A DNA stretch of 64,000 bases, taken from the NCBI RefSeq assembly GCF_003014675.1, contig NZ_PYAU01000001.1, positions 2,604,001 to 2,668,000 on the forward strand, written 5' to 3'. The DNA is from Labedella gwakjiensis. GTDB taxonomy: Bacteria > Actinomycetota > Actinomycetes > Actinomycetales > Microbacteriaceae. Of the stretch, positions 1-10,290 are shown piece after piece. The notes beneath the pieces are model-generated. The model made no database searches. It was not told the DNA's origin and saw nothing but the letters and a program-made list of their open reading frames with translations. The position numbers and the translations under genes were made by a program. Position 1 is the stretch's first letter. Each line of letters starts with the position of its first letter.

Positions 1-1304
1 TGCTCGACCGCCGCGGCGTTCAGGTAGTGGGCGACGACCTCCTCGCCGAACGCCTCCTTCGCCACGTCGGACGCCGCGAAGAGCTCGGCCGCCTCGCGAA
101 GGGTCGACGGCACGCGCTCGGCGTCGCTCTCGTACGCGTTGCCCGCGAGCGGGTCGCCGAGCTCGAGCTCCTGGTCGATCCCGTGCAGCCCGCCGGCGAT
201 GAGTGCGGCGACGGCCAGGTACGGGTTCACGTCGCCGCCCGGCACGCGGTTCTCCATCCGCATGGACGGTCCGTGACCGACGACGCGAACGGAGCACGTG
301 CGGTTGTCGAAGCCCCAGGCCACAGCGGTCGGAGCGAAGCTGCCGTCCGCGTAGCGCTTGTACGAGTTGATGTTGGGCGCGAGGAAGAGCGTCAGCTCGC
401 GGAGGGTCGCGAGCTGACCGGCGACGAAGTGCCGGAAGAGTCGGGACATGCCGTCGGGCTCCGCGTCGTCGGCGAAGACGAACGACCCGTCGGTCCCGCG
501 GAGCGACAGGTGGATGTGGCAGCTGTTCCCCTCCCGCTCGTTGAACTTGGCCATGAAGGTGAGGCTCTTCCCGTGTGCCTCCGCGATCTCCTTCGCCCCG
601 TTCTTGTAGACGGAGTGGTTGTCGCACGTGCCGAGGGCATCGGTGTAGCGGAAGGCGATCTCCTGCTGGCCGAGATTGCACTCTCCCTTGACGCCCTCGC
701 AGTACATGCCGGCGCCGTCCATGCTCACGCGGATGTCGCGCAGGAGGGGCTCCATGCGTGTGGACGCCTGGAGCGCGTAGTCGATGTTGTAGTCGGTGGC
801 GGGGGTGAGGTCGCGGTAGCCCCGCTTCCAGGCCTCGCGGTAGCCGTCGTCGAACACGATGAACTCGAGTTCCGTGCCCACGAACGGTGCGAGTCCCCGT
901 TCGGCGAGCCTCTCGATCTGGCGCTGCAGGATGCGCCGGGGCGACTGCTCGACGGCCCTCTCGTCGAGCCAGTGGAGGTCGGCGGTCACGAGCGCGGTGC
1001 CGCGCAGCCACGGGGTGAGACGGAGGGTGTCGAGGTCGGGGATCATCGCCATGTCGCCGTATCCCGTCTCCCAGCTCGACATCGAGTAGCCCGCGACGGT
1101 GTTCATCTCGACGTCGACGGCGAGGAGGTAGTTGCAGCACTCGGCCCCGTGCGCGGCGACCTCCTCCATGAAGAGTCGGGCGGAGACGCGCTTGCCGACG
1201 AGTCGGCCCTGCATGTCGGTGAACGCCACGATGACCGTGTCGATCTGACCCGTCCCGGTCAACTCGCCGAGGCGTTCGAGGGTGAGGTTTCCGGTTGATG
1301 CCAT
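1..1304 (-). CDS. Glutamine synthetase-family ligase (GlnA4/GlnA3-like), C-terminus cut by window edge
   Basis: ATP-dependent gamma-glutamyl ligase of the glutamine synthetase fold. The minus-strand reading frame starts MASTGNLTLERL at 1304 and stays open to base 1, about 434 codons; roughly the last 20 residues of a typical family member are missing. Visible motifs in order: TELEFIVF, ECNLGQQEIAF (metal/substrate site), NSCHIHLSLRG (ATP-site His), the NSYKRY and NRTCSVRVVG arginine region, and the ENRVPGGDVNPYLA helix. The gene diverges from an ethanolamine-type permease at 1496. Actinobacteria carry GlnA-like enzymes that glutamylate polyamines or ethanolamine instead of making glutamine. 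The neighbour makes gamma-glutamylethanolamide or polyamine synthetase more likely than assimilatory GlnA, but the substrate is inferred from context only. Confidence 0.88.
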   Translation of the reverse strand, partial: MASTGNLTLERLGELTGTGQIDTVIVAFTDMQGRLVGKRVSARLFMEEVAAHGAECCNYLLAVDVEMNTVAGYSMSSWETGYGDMAMIPDLDTLRLTPWLRGTALVTADLHWLDERAVEQSPRRILQRQIERLAERGLAPFVGTELEFIVFDDGYREAWKRGYRDLTPATDYNIDYALQASTRMEPLLRDIRVSMDGAGMYCEGVKGECNLGQQEIAFRYTDALGTCDNHSVYKNGAKEIAEAHGKSLTFMAKFNEREGNSCHIHLSLRGTDGSFVFADDAEPDGMSRLFRHFVAGQLATLRELTLFLAPNINSYKRYADGSFAPTAVAWGFDNRTCSVRVVGHGPSMRMENRVPGGDVNPYLAVAALIAGGLHGIDQELELGDPLAGNAYESDAERVPSTLREAAELFAASDVAKEAFGEEVVAHYLNAAAVE

Positions 1305-1399
1305 GGCTGCTCCCGCCGCGTAATGGACTGATCTCGACCATTAGAACACATGACATCCCGCGCCGAGGCTCGGAGTTTTACATGCTGTTTACATCCAAA

Positions 1400-1416
1400 G
1401 GTTGGCTGAGCCGACC
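1400..1416. promoter_or_regulatory. Inverted repeat, possible operator in the divergent glnA-like/permease promoter
   Basis: GGTTGGCT and AGCCGACC face each other around a single central base, with one G-T type mismatch. The element lies between the two divergent starts (1304 and 1496), where a regulator could act on both genes. No regulator gene is visible in the window, so the binding protein is unknown. Confidence 0.35.
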
Positions 1417-1495
1417 AATATGGGAATAGTCTCTGCTGCAATCGGGCCACGGTCCCGACGAGCCCCACGTCAACGACACGAAGGAAGAGAAGCCG

Positions 1496-3025
1496 ATGGC
1501 CGCAGCAGACAAGCTGAGCGTCTCAGGAGTCACCTACAGTCACGCGGAAGACGGATACTTCGAGAAGCGCCGCCTCAAGCGCACGGCCGGCTTCTGGGGG
1601 ATCTGGGGAATCGGGATCGCCGCGGTGATCTCCGGAGACTTCTCGGGCTGGAACGGGGGACTCGCGGTAGCCGGCTGGGGCGGTCTCGTGCTCGCCTTCG
1701 GTCTCGTGATCGTCATGTTCCTCCTGATGATCAACAGCATCGCGGAGATGGCCGCAGCCATGCCGCACACAGGTGGCGCCTACTCGTTCGCTCGGGCGGC
1801 GATGGGTCCGTGGGGCGGTTTCGTCACGGGCTTCGCCGAGACGATCGAGTACGTCATGACGACGGCCGTCGTCACCTACTTCTCCGCGCAGTACGCCGAC
1901 CAGATCCTCGACACGCTCGTGGGCGTGAGCCTGCAGGAGCAGAGCATGATGTGGGTCTGGTGGCTCATCCTCTACGTCCTGTTCGTGGGCCTCAACTCGA
2001 TCGGGGCCAACACATCGTTCCGCTTCGCGATCATCGTGGCCATCATCTCGCTCGGCATCCTCGCCGTCTTCGCGGTCCTCTCGGTCACGTCCGGCGCGTT
2101 CGACGTCGCGAAGCTCTTCGACCAGCCGGTCCAGGAGGGTGGATCCGCGTTCCTGCCCTTCGGGTTCTGGGCGGTCATCGCCGCGATGCCGTTCGCGATG
2201 TGGTTCTTCCTCGGCATCGAGGAGCTGCCGCTCGTCGCCGAGGAGGCGCACGACCCCGAGAAGGACATCCCGCGGGCGAGCCTGTGGGGCTTCGCGACCC
2301 TCATCGTCACGGGCGGCACCGTGCTGCTCCTGAATCCCGGCGTCGTCGGCGCCGAGGCCACGGCCGGCTCCCTCGAGCCGCTGCTCGACGGGTTCCGTTC
2401 CGTCATCCCCGACGACCTCGCCGCGGTCCTCTCCGCGTTCGCCCTCATCGGACTGCTCGCCTCGCTGCAGGGCATCATGTTCGCGTACGGACGCAACGTG
2501 TACTCCCTGTCCCGCGCCGGTTACTACCCCAAGTTCCTCTCCCTGACGGGTCGGCGACAGACGCCGTACGTCGCGCTCGCCGCGGGAGCCGTCGTCGGCT
2601 TCTTCTCCCTCTTCATCGCCGAGTACGGCGGAGCGACGGCGGGAAGCATCGTCCTCAACATCGCCGTGTGGGGTGCCGTGATCGCCTACATGCTCCAGAT
2701 GGTGTCGTACGTCATCCTGCGTCGGAAGTTCCCGAACGCTCGCCGGCCGTTCCGCAGCGTGTTCGGCATCCCTGGCGCGATCATCGCCGGCGTCCTCGCC
2801 TTCGTCATCTGGATGGGCGAGAACCTCAACCCGGCGTACACCCCGGCGATCGTGGCCGCGATCATCGTGTACGTGATCGCGCTCGTGCTCTTCGCCGTCT
2901 TCGGCCGCCGGAACCTCGTCCTCTCTCCCGAAGAGGAATACGCGATGAGCGGGGGTCTCCACGGCGACCCCGAGACGGACGGCTACGGCGGGTCCGTGGA
3001 GGACGAGATCCTCGGGCGGCGCTGA
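1496..3025 (+). CDS. APC-superfamily permease, ethanolamine permease type
   Basis: A 509-residue polytopic inner-membrane protein with about twelve hydrophobic segments. The N-terminal LKRTAGFWGIWGIGIA, then VISGDFSGWNGGLAV and MPHTGGAYSFARAAMGPWGG, match the ethanolamine permease (Eat/EutP) branch of the amino acid-polyamine-organocation family rather than the lysine or GABA permeases. A GAAG-type ribosome site (ggaagagaagccg) precedes the ATG. The gene is divergently paired with a glutamine synthetase-like ligase, which suggests uptake of ethanolamine or a related amine followed by gamma-glutamylation. The charged tail (about 40 residues, EEEYAMSGGLHGDPETDGYG) is cytoplasmic. Substrate is inferred from family resemblance and context. 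Confidence 0.85.
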   Translation: MAAADKLSVSGVTYSHAEDGYFEKRRLKRTAGFWGIWGIGIAAVISGDFSGWNGGLAVAGWGGLVLAFGLVIVMFLLMINSIAEMAAAMPHTGGAYSFARAAMGPWGGFVTGFAETIEYVMTTAVVTYFSAQYADQILDTLVGVSLQEQSMMWVWWLILYVLFVGLNSIGANTSFRFAIIVAIISLGILAVFAVLSVTSGAFDVAKLFDQPVQEGGSAFLPFGFWAVIAAMPFAMWFFLGIEELPLVAEEAHDPEKDIPRASLWGFATLIVTGGTVLLLNPGVVGAEATAGSLEPLLDGFRSVIPDDLAAVLSAFALIGLLASLQGIMFAYGRNVYSLSRAGYYPKFLSLTGRRQTPYVALAAGAVVGFFSLFIAEYGGATAGSIVLNIAVWGAVIAYMLQMVSYVILRRKFPNARRPFRSVFGIPGAIIAGVLAFVIWMGENLNPAYTPAIVAAIIVYVIALVLFAVFGRRNLVLSPEEEYAMSGGLHGDPETDGYGGSVEDEILGRR

Positions 3026-3086
3026 CGGGCGGGTGGGCGGGCCACAGGGCACCGCTGACTTTCAGCGTGCAGCGGGAAGGCCGGAC

Positions 3087-3092
3087 TAGCAT
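3087..3092 (+). promoter_or_regulatory. Probable -10 element of the secA promoter
   Basis: TAGCAT sits about 90 bases before the chosen secA start, giving a leader of about 80 nt that contains a short hairpin (GCAGG/CCTGC, 3101-3116). No convincing -35 hexamer is visible. Confidence 0.35.
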
Positions 3093-3180
3093 GGGACGGT
3101 GCAGGCTTCGCCCTGCCCGCAAACACGCACCGGCCCGATGATCGCGGTCGATGTCGACGACGCACGAGTGGAGTTCAACC

Positions 3181-6054
<2,874 letters not shown>

Positions 6055-6057
6055 GAC

Positions 6058-6104
6058 GAAACGACGATGCGGCGGTCCGGTGAGGACCGCCGCATCGTCG
6101 TTTC
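6058..6104 (+). terminator. Rho-independent-type terminator hairpin after secA
   Basis: A perfect 21-bp inverted repeat with a 5-base loop (GGTGA) begins 4 bases after the secA stop codon and ends in TTTC. The run of T is short, as is common in high-GC actinobacteria. Confidence 0.8.
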
Positions 6105-6164
6105 TGGGGGACCCGCTCCGACCCCGTCGGCGGGCGGTCATCGCACGGTGCGGCTCAGCGCTTG

Positions 6165-6266
6165 TGAGTTCAGCGGTCGTGCGAACTCAGCGTTCGTGTG
6201 AGTTCAGCGGTCGTGTTGACTCAGAGCACGTGTTGACTCAGCGCTCGTGTGGACTCAGAGCACGTG
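6165..6266. repeat. Tandem repeat, six 17-bp units, between convergent secA and Rv3235-like gene
   Basis: Six head-to-tail units of 17 bp at 6165, 6182, 6199, 6216, 6233 and 6250, with a degenerate seventh at 6148. Unit example: TGAGTTCAGCGGTCGTG. The stop codon of the minus-strand gene (6255-6257) lies inside the last unit, so the array runs into the coding end. Confidence 0.9.
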
Positions 6267-6770
6267 GATGGCGACAGCGCGCCAGCGGCGGTCCACACCC
6301 TCCAGGCGGATCGCGACGGCGCGGGCGCGTCGACGGGCGTGGGCGATGACGACCCCCTCCACGACACCGTCCCGGGGGCTCGTGACGATCACGCTCCCGA
6401 TGCGGAGTACAGGACGCGCGACGGTGGCGCCGGAGAGGATGCGTGCGCGCTTGGCCAAGACCGATCGACGCAGGATCCCGCGGTAGACGTCTTCGCTCAC
6501 CCATCGAGCCAGCTGCTCGAGCTCGCGAGCGCCGCCGAGCACCTCGACGACGCAGCGCGCGAGGTTCTCGAGCAGCGGAGCGGGGTCGGGAAGGTCGGCC
6601 GTCGACGTGGCTTGGCGCCCGAAGAATCTGTCGATGTCGAACGGCTCGCCCCGGCGGGCGCGGGCGACGGTGTCGTGTGTCGACCGGACGTCGGAGGCGC
6701 CACGCGTGCGGGCGCTCGCTGAAGAGGCAGTAGGCATACAGGGATCCGATTTTCGGGCGCGCTCGACCAT
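6255..6770 (-). CDS. Rv3235-family protein (actinobacterial conserved, function unknown)
   Basis: A 171-residue protein. The C-terminal half (PLLENLARCVVEVLGGAREL to the RWRAVAIHVL end) matches the Rv3235-type family commonly found near secA in actinobacteria. The start at 6770 (MVERARKSDP) is preferred to the ATG at 6737 because an AGGGGG motif sits 5 bases upstream of it. The first 60 residues are Ala/Arg/Ser-rich and probably disordered; the rest looks like a small soluble alpha/beta domain with an SVIVTSPRDGVVEGVVIAHA beta-rich stretch. No catalytic motif is evident. It converges on secA, with a terminator and a 17-bp tandem array in between. Confidence 0.75.
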   Translation of the reverse strand: MVERARKSDPCMPTASSASARTRGASDVRSTHDTVARARRGEPFDIDRFFGRQATSTADLPDPAPLLENLARCVVEVLGGARELEQLARWVSEDVYRGILRRSVLAKRARILSGATVARPVLRIGSVIVTSPRDGVVEGVVIAHARRRARAVAIRLEGVDRRWRAVAIHVL

Positions 6771-7317
6771 CGGTACCCCCTGATCGGCGCCGAGACATGG
6801 TCGACCGACGGGATCGCCGAGAGCGAGCCCGTGTCGCCTAGCCATCACCGAGGCGACGGCAGCCTGCGCCGGGAGATTCGTCGGTGGAGGACCGAGAGGC
6901 GCTTCACCGGAGAGTGGTCGAAGATCGAGCGTTGAACGATGTGAAGAGACGGGTCCTCGCCCGCATGATGTATGCGGACGGGGCCGAAAATCGCGGTTGA
7001 CCGCGACTTCGGTGGCAGCGCCTCGCCCCCCAAATCGGCGCGCGTCTGCATCAGCATGTGTCCCCCGAACGGGGGTATTTGTTGAGGCTACGATAGTGCA
7101 TTCCGAGTTCCCCCTGCGGAACTCGGCTGTGGCCTGTGGAGAGAATACCCACGACCCCCGAGAGCGACAATGGTCCCCCCTCTCCCCGTATCGGGGGGTG
7201 TTCTCCCGCGCCGGATACCGCGCCCTCGAACGGGATGGGGAGAACCACGGCCCCGATGCGGCGCACGTCGATACTGTGGCGCACGTCGATACTGTGGCCC
7301 CGTCGGACGGAGGTGGA
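6771..7317. other. 547-bp spacer between divergent genes, with several hairpins
   Basis: No convincing gene. It contains a CCCCC-GAAC-GGGGG hairpin (7062-7075) followed by TATTT, a CCGAGTTCC/GGAACTCGG inverted repeat (7103-7126), a CCCCG/CGGGG hairpin near 7184-7197 and an 18-bp tandem duplication (7261-7296). TACGAT at 7090-7095 could be a -10 element. The density of hairpins suggests a long structured leader or a small RNA for the gene at 7318, but nothing identifies it. Confidence 0.4.
7261..7296 (+). repeat. Perfect 18-bp tandem duplication upstream of the 7318 gene
   Basis: GCGCACGTCGATACTGTG occurs twice, head to tail, with no mismatch. Each copy contains a TACTGT/GATACT hexamer resembling a -10 element. 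The second copy ends 21 bases before the ATG at 7318. Confidence 0.8.
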
Positions 7318-7914
7318 ATGCGTTGGGATGATCTGTTCGACGATCTCGAGAGCCAGATGGCATCCGAGCGCGACGCGGAGGAACGCGACGCGTGGGCCGA
7401 TGCCGAGCGCACCAGGGTCGGTCGGCTTCTGCTCCGCGAACGGCTCGAGGCGCACGCTGCGGGGTCACGATCGGCGGTCCCGCTCACCCTCGAGCTGTCG
7501 GCTGGTGACCGAGTCGTCCTCCGGCCCACCACCTTCGGCCGTGACTGGCTCTCCGGCGAGACGATGACGGCCGATTCGCGGGGACGTGGATGCATCGTTC
7601 CGACGGCATCGATCTCGGCGATCAGCATGCCGGCTGCTGACGTCCCTCGCAGCCTCGCGGCGCTCCCCTCGACGGGCGGCGCCCCTCGTGTCTCCGAGCG
7701 CATCGGGTTGGCCTTCGTCCTCCGCGATCTCTGCAGGCGACGAACCACCGTCGAGGTGCACACGCTCGGCGGAGTCCGTTCGGGCACGATCGATCGCGTC
7801 GGTCGCGATCACCTCGATCTCGCCGTCCACGAGCGGGATCTCGCCCGTCGGCAGCGCAACGTGACGCACGTGCTGATCATCCCGTTCACGGCAGTCCACC
7901 GCGTCATGCTCTGA
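7318..7914 (+). CDS. Conserved hypothetical protein, 198 aa
   Basis: I do not recognise a named family. The start MRWDDLFDDLESQMASER follows a GGAGG ribosome site (ggaggtggaATG). The open frame reaches back to 6997 but upstream codons are not coding-like. Residues 1-50 are strongly charged and helical; the middle (about 55-190) is predicted beta-rich, for example LTLELSAGDRVVLRP and TVEVHTLGGVRSGTIDRVGRDHLDLAVHE, which resembles a small SH3-like or LSm-like barrel repeated twice. No signal peptide or membrane segment. It converges on a small helix-turn-helix gene. The same small protein type is often found beside the excisionase-like gene in Microbacteriaceae, so it may belong with the secA-neighbourhood genes. 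Confidence 0.7.
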   Translation: MRWDDLFDDLESQMASERDAEERDAWADAERTRVGRLLLRERLEAHAAGSRSAVPLTLELSAGDRVVLRPTTFGRDWLSGETMTADSRGRGCIVPTASISAISMPAADVPRSLAALPSTGGAPRVSERIGLAFVLRDLCRRRTTVEVHTLGGVRSGTIDRVGRDHLDLAVHERDLARRQRNVTHVLIIPFTAVHRVML

Positions 7915-7915
7915 A

Positions 7916-7949
7916 GTGGTGCGGGCTGCGCGGTGGTGCAGGCTCCGCG
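7916..7949. repeat. Tandem repeat, two 17-bp units, between convergent genes
   Basis: GTGGTGCGGGCTGCGCG (7916) followed by GTGGTGCAGGCTCCGCG (7933), two mismatches. It begins one base after the stop codon of the plus-strand gene and lies before the 3' end of the minus-strand helix-turn-helix gene. Confidence 0.7.
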
Positions 7950-7968
7950 GGGGCGTCGGCTGGACGGT

Positions 7969-8259
7969 TCAGCGGCGCGGCGTCGCCGCCACTCCCCACA
8001 CGTCCGAGAGGTCGGCGACGCTTGCGCCGGCGATCTCCCGCCACAGTCCCATTCGGCGGGTCTCCTCGTACTTGCCGGCGATGAAGTCCTCGAGGACGAC
8101 ACGTTCGATTCGCCATCGACGGGGACTCCCGACGCGGATGGCCGGGAGTTCGGACGACCGGACGAGGTCGAGTACCTCAGCCGAGGAGATGTTGAGGACC
8201 TCCGAGGCGTCGTCGATCGTGAGAAACCGTCCGATCGAGTCTGGGGATACCGCGTCCAT
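7969..8259 (-). CDS. Small helix-turn-helix (excisionase/MerR-like) DNA-binding protein
   Basis: A 96-residue protein starting MDAVSPDSIGRFLTIDDASE. Residues 11-60 form a winged-helix of the excisionase type: FLTIDDASEVLNISSAEVLD is the recognition-helix region and PAIRVGSPRRWRIERVVLED the wing and following strand. Such proteins select DNA targets but need not be phage excisionases; chromosomal versions are common in actinobacteria. The frame extends upstream to 8472, but that part is Arg/Ser/Pro-rich shadow sequence opposite the next gene. It diverges from the SAF-domain gene at 8384, so it may regulate that gene or itself; target unknown. Confidence 0.8.
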   Translation of the reverse strand: MDAVSPDSIGRFLTIDDASEVLNISSAEVLDLVRSSELPAIRVGSPRRWRIERVVLEDFIAGKYEETRRMGLWREIAGASVADLSDVWGVAATPRR

Positions 8260-8383
8260 GCAATTGATTATGGAGCCAGCGGACGGCGCCAGCCGGTGCT
8301 GTGGATAACATTCGGGGCTCCTGGGTGCGGCTTGGCACGATGGCTCCCGGCGCGGGGTACGTGCCGGATGGGGGAATGACGCG

Positions 8384-9019
8384 ATGGGTGTTCTGGCGAC
8401 GAGACGACGACCCGTATTCCGGGCGGTCGATGTCCGGCTCGTGATCGGCGCCGCTCTGGTGCTCGCTTCCATCGGCGGCGTCTGGGCGGTGGTGTCGTCG
8501 TCAGATCGATCGGTCGCCGTCTACGCGGCGTCGTCGACGATCGTCGCGGGGGACACGATCGAGGTGGCCGACCTCTCGGTCCTGCACGTCTCACTCGGCG
8601 ACGCGCAGAAGCTCTACGTCGAGACGGGCGCTGTCGCCGACGGCGCTGTCGCGACCAGGACGGTCTTCGCCGGTGAGCTCGTCCCGGAGGACGCCATCGG
8701 TGCACCGCAGGACGTCTCCTCCGCCCAGGTCGTGGTGACCGTGGCCGGGCAGCTCCCTGCGGGCGTCGCGGCGGGCCGTGAGGTCGATGTGTGGTCGTCG
8801 GGCGGGTCGGACGCGTCCGATGGGCGCGATCGGGAGCCGCCGTCGGTCCTCGTCACGGGCGCGACGGTCTCCCGCATCGTCGAGGACGAGGGGCTCGTCT
8901 CCGGAAGCGGGGACGTCTCCGTCGAGCTCGCCCTTCCCGAGGGTGCCGTCGCCGTGGTTCTCGCGGCGACGGCGTCGGGTGACACCCTCGCCCTCGTCCC
9001 GGTCACGGCGGCCGACTGA
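8384..9019 (+). CDS. SAF-domain (CpaB/RcpC-like) membrane-anchored protein
   Basis: A 211-residue protein with a short basic N-terminus, one transmembrane helix (about residues 21-40, VIGAALVLASIGGVWAV) and an extracytoplasmic SAF domain (about 45-110; VYAASSTIVAGDTIEVADLS, then RTVFAGELVPEDAI). SAF domains occur in CpaB/RcpC of tight-adherence (Flp) pili. The stop overlaps the start of the next gene by one base (TGATG), so the two are translationally coupled. No pilin, secretin, CpaF ATPase or prepilin peptidase gene is visible nearby, so a link to pili is by family only. Confidence 0.8.
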   Translation: MGVLATRRRPVFRAVDVRLVIGAALVLASIGGVWAVVSSSDRSVAVYAASSTIVAGDTIEVADLSVLHVSLGDAQKLYVETGAVADGAVATRTVFAGELVPEDAIGAPQDVSSAQVVVTVAGQLPAGVAAGREVDVWSSGGSDASDGRDREPPSVLVTGATVSRIVEDEGLVSGSGDVSVELALPEGAVAVVLAATASGDTLALVPVTAAD

Positions 9020-10281
9020 TGAGGATCGCGTTCGCCGTCGATCGAGCTCTCGAGGATGCGGTCATCGGCGCGCTCGTCGAGCGCGGACACGACCTCGTCG
9101 CACGCTTCTCCACGGGAGACGACGTTCCGGCCGTCCTCGGCTCGCTGTCGCCCGACGTCCTCGTTGTTTCCGCCGATCCGGAACACCTGACGAGGGCGGT
9201 TCTCGCCGCGTGCGACGACGGCGGCGTGCGGCTGGTCGCCCTGCTCGACGGCGAACCGTCTCGCCGGCTGTCCGTGTCACTCGGCGTATACGACGTCGTC
9301 TCCGTCGATGCGCCGATCGACGACCTCGACGAACTCGTCATCGGCGCGACGGCCACCGCACGCGCAGTGACTCACTCCGGCGGAGTGGTGGCCGTGTGGG
9401 GGCCGAGCGGCGCGCCGGGACGGACCACGGTGGCCATCACGATCGCGCACGAGCTCGCCAGGAGCGGTGCGACCGTCGCCCTCGTCGATGCGGACACGGT
9501 GGGCTCCTCCGTCGCCGCCTCTCTGGGGATGCTCGACGAGGCACCCGGCCTCGCTGCTGCGTGTCGACTGGTGGGACAGGACGCCCTCACGACGGACGAG
9601 TTGGAGCGTGTCGCCCGCGATCACCCGGTCGACGCCGGTCGGTTGGCGGTCCTCACGGGGATCTCGCGGTCCTCCCGATGGCCGGAACTGAGCGCGGATC
9701 GGGTGTCTCGGACCCTCGATCTCTGCAGATCATGGGCCGATCATGTCGTGATCGACTCGGGATTCTCGCTCGAAGACGACGAAGAGCTGTCGAGCGATCT
9801 CTTCGCCCCGCGTCGCAACGCCGCGACCGTCGCATCGCTGCGTTCCGCCGACCGGATCGTCGCCGTGGGGGCTGCCGATCCCGTCGGGGTCACACGCTTC
9901 ATCCGCGCCTACTCGGAGCTGCGCGAGATCGTGGGTGACACCCGTGTCGACACCGTCATGAACAGGGTCCGTTCGTCGACGATCGGCGTCGGTGCCGGCC
10001 ACCAGCTGGTGACGACGCTCCGACGATTCGGGGGCATCGAGGATGCGGTGCTCGTCCCGAACGATGCTCGCACCGCCGACGCCGCCGTGTTGGAGGCCCG
10101 GCCGATGGGAGAGGTGTCTCCCCGATCACCCGCTGTCGCGGAGATCCGACGCTATGTGAAGGCGCACATCCTGCCGCAGACCACCTCGCGATCGGAGAGC
10201 CGACGGTCCGCGAGGCGGGACGACGCCTCGCTCTCCGCAGGCTTCCGCCGGGCGGGATCGAGGCGGGAACGCCCGGCCTAG
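9019..10281 (+). CDS. CpaE-like MinD/ParA-family ATPase
   Basis: A 420-residue cytoplasmic protein. Residues 1-115 resemble a degenerate response-regulator receiver (MRIAFAVDRALEDAVIGALV, PDVLVVSAD), as in CpaE. The P-loop is at residues 128-137, GPSGAPGRTT: the invariant lysine of the usual GKT is arginine, and the ParA signature lysine is also absent, so nucleotide hydrolysis may be weak or altered. VALVDADTVGSSVAASLGM (near 155) is the switch/Walker region. The C-terminal 40 residues are Arg/Ser-rich. It is coupled to the SAF protein before it. In Flp/Tad systems CpaE localises the pilus machine, but here the partner genes are missing. Confidence 0.8.
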   Translation: MRIAFAVDRALEDAVIGALVERGHDLVARFSTGDDVPAVLGSLSPDVLVVSADPEHLTRAVLAACDDGGVRLVALLDGEPSRRLSVSLGVYDVVSVDAPIDDLDELVIGATATARAVTHSGGVVAVWGPSGAPGRTTVAITIAHELARSGATVALVDADTVGSSVAASLGMLDEAPGLAAACRLVGQDALTTDELERVARDHPVDAGRLAVLTGISRSSRWPELSADRVSRTLDLCRSWADHVVIDSGFSLEDDEELSSDLFAPRRNAATVASLRSADRIVAVGAADPVGVTRFIRAYSELREIVGDTRVDTVMNRVRSSTIGVGAGHQLVTTLRRFGGIEDAVLVPNDARTADAAVLEARPMGEVSPRSPAVAEIRRYVKAHILPQTTSRSESRRSARRDDASLSAGFRRAGSRRERPA

Positions 10282-10284
10282 ACT
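10279..10284 (+). promoter_or_regulatory. -10 hexamer for a leaderless pdtaS transcript
   Basis: TAGACT ends 6 bases before the GTG start at 10291. Its first three bases are the stop codon of the upstream ATPase gene. The spacing leaves no room for a ribosome binding site, which suggests a leaderless mRNA. Confidence 0.5.
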
Positions 10285-10290
10285 GGTCCC

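Noticed and set aside
1-1304. Assimilatory glutamine synthetase GlnA1
   Set aside because: The sequence is of the divergent GlnA-like type, and its partner is an amine permease rather than nitrogen-regulation genes.
6165-6266. Possible CRISPR array from regular short repeats
   Set aside because: Units are directly adjacent with no spacers, there are no cas genes, and the same kind of tandem array with other sequences occurs at other convergent junctions.
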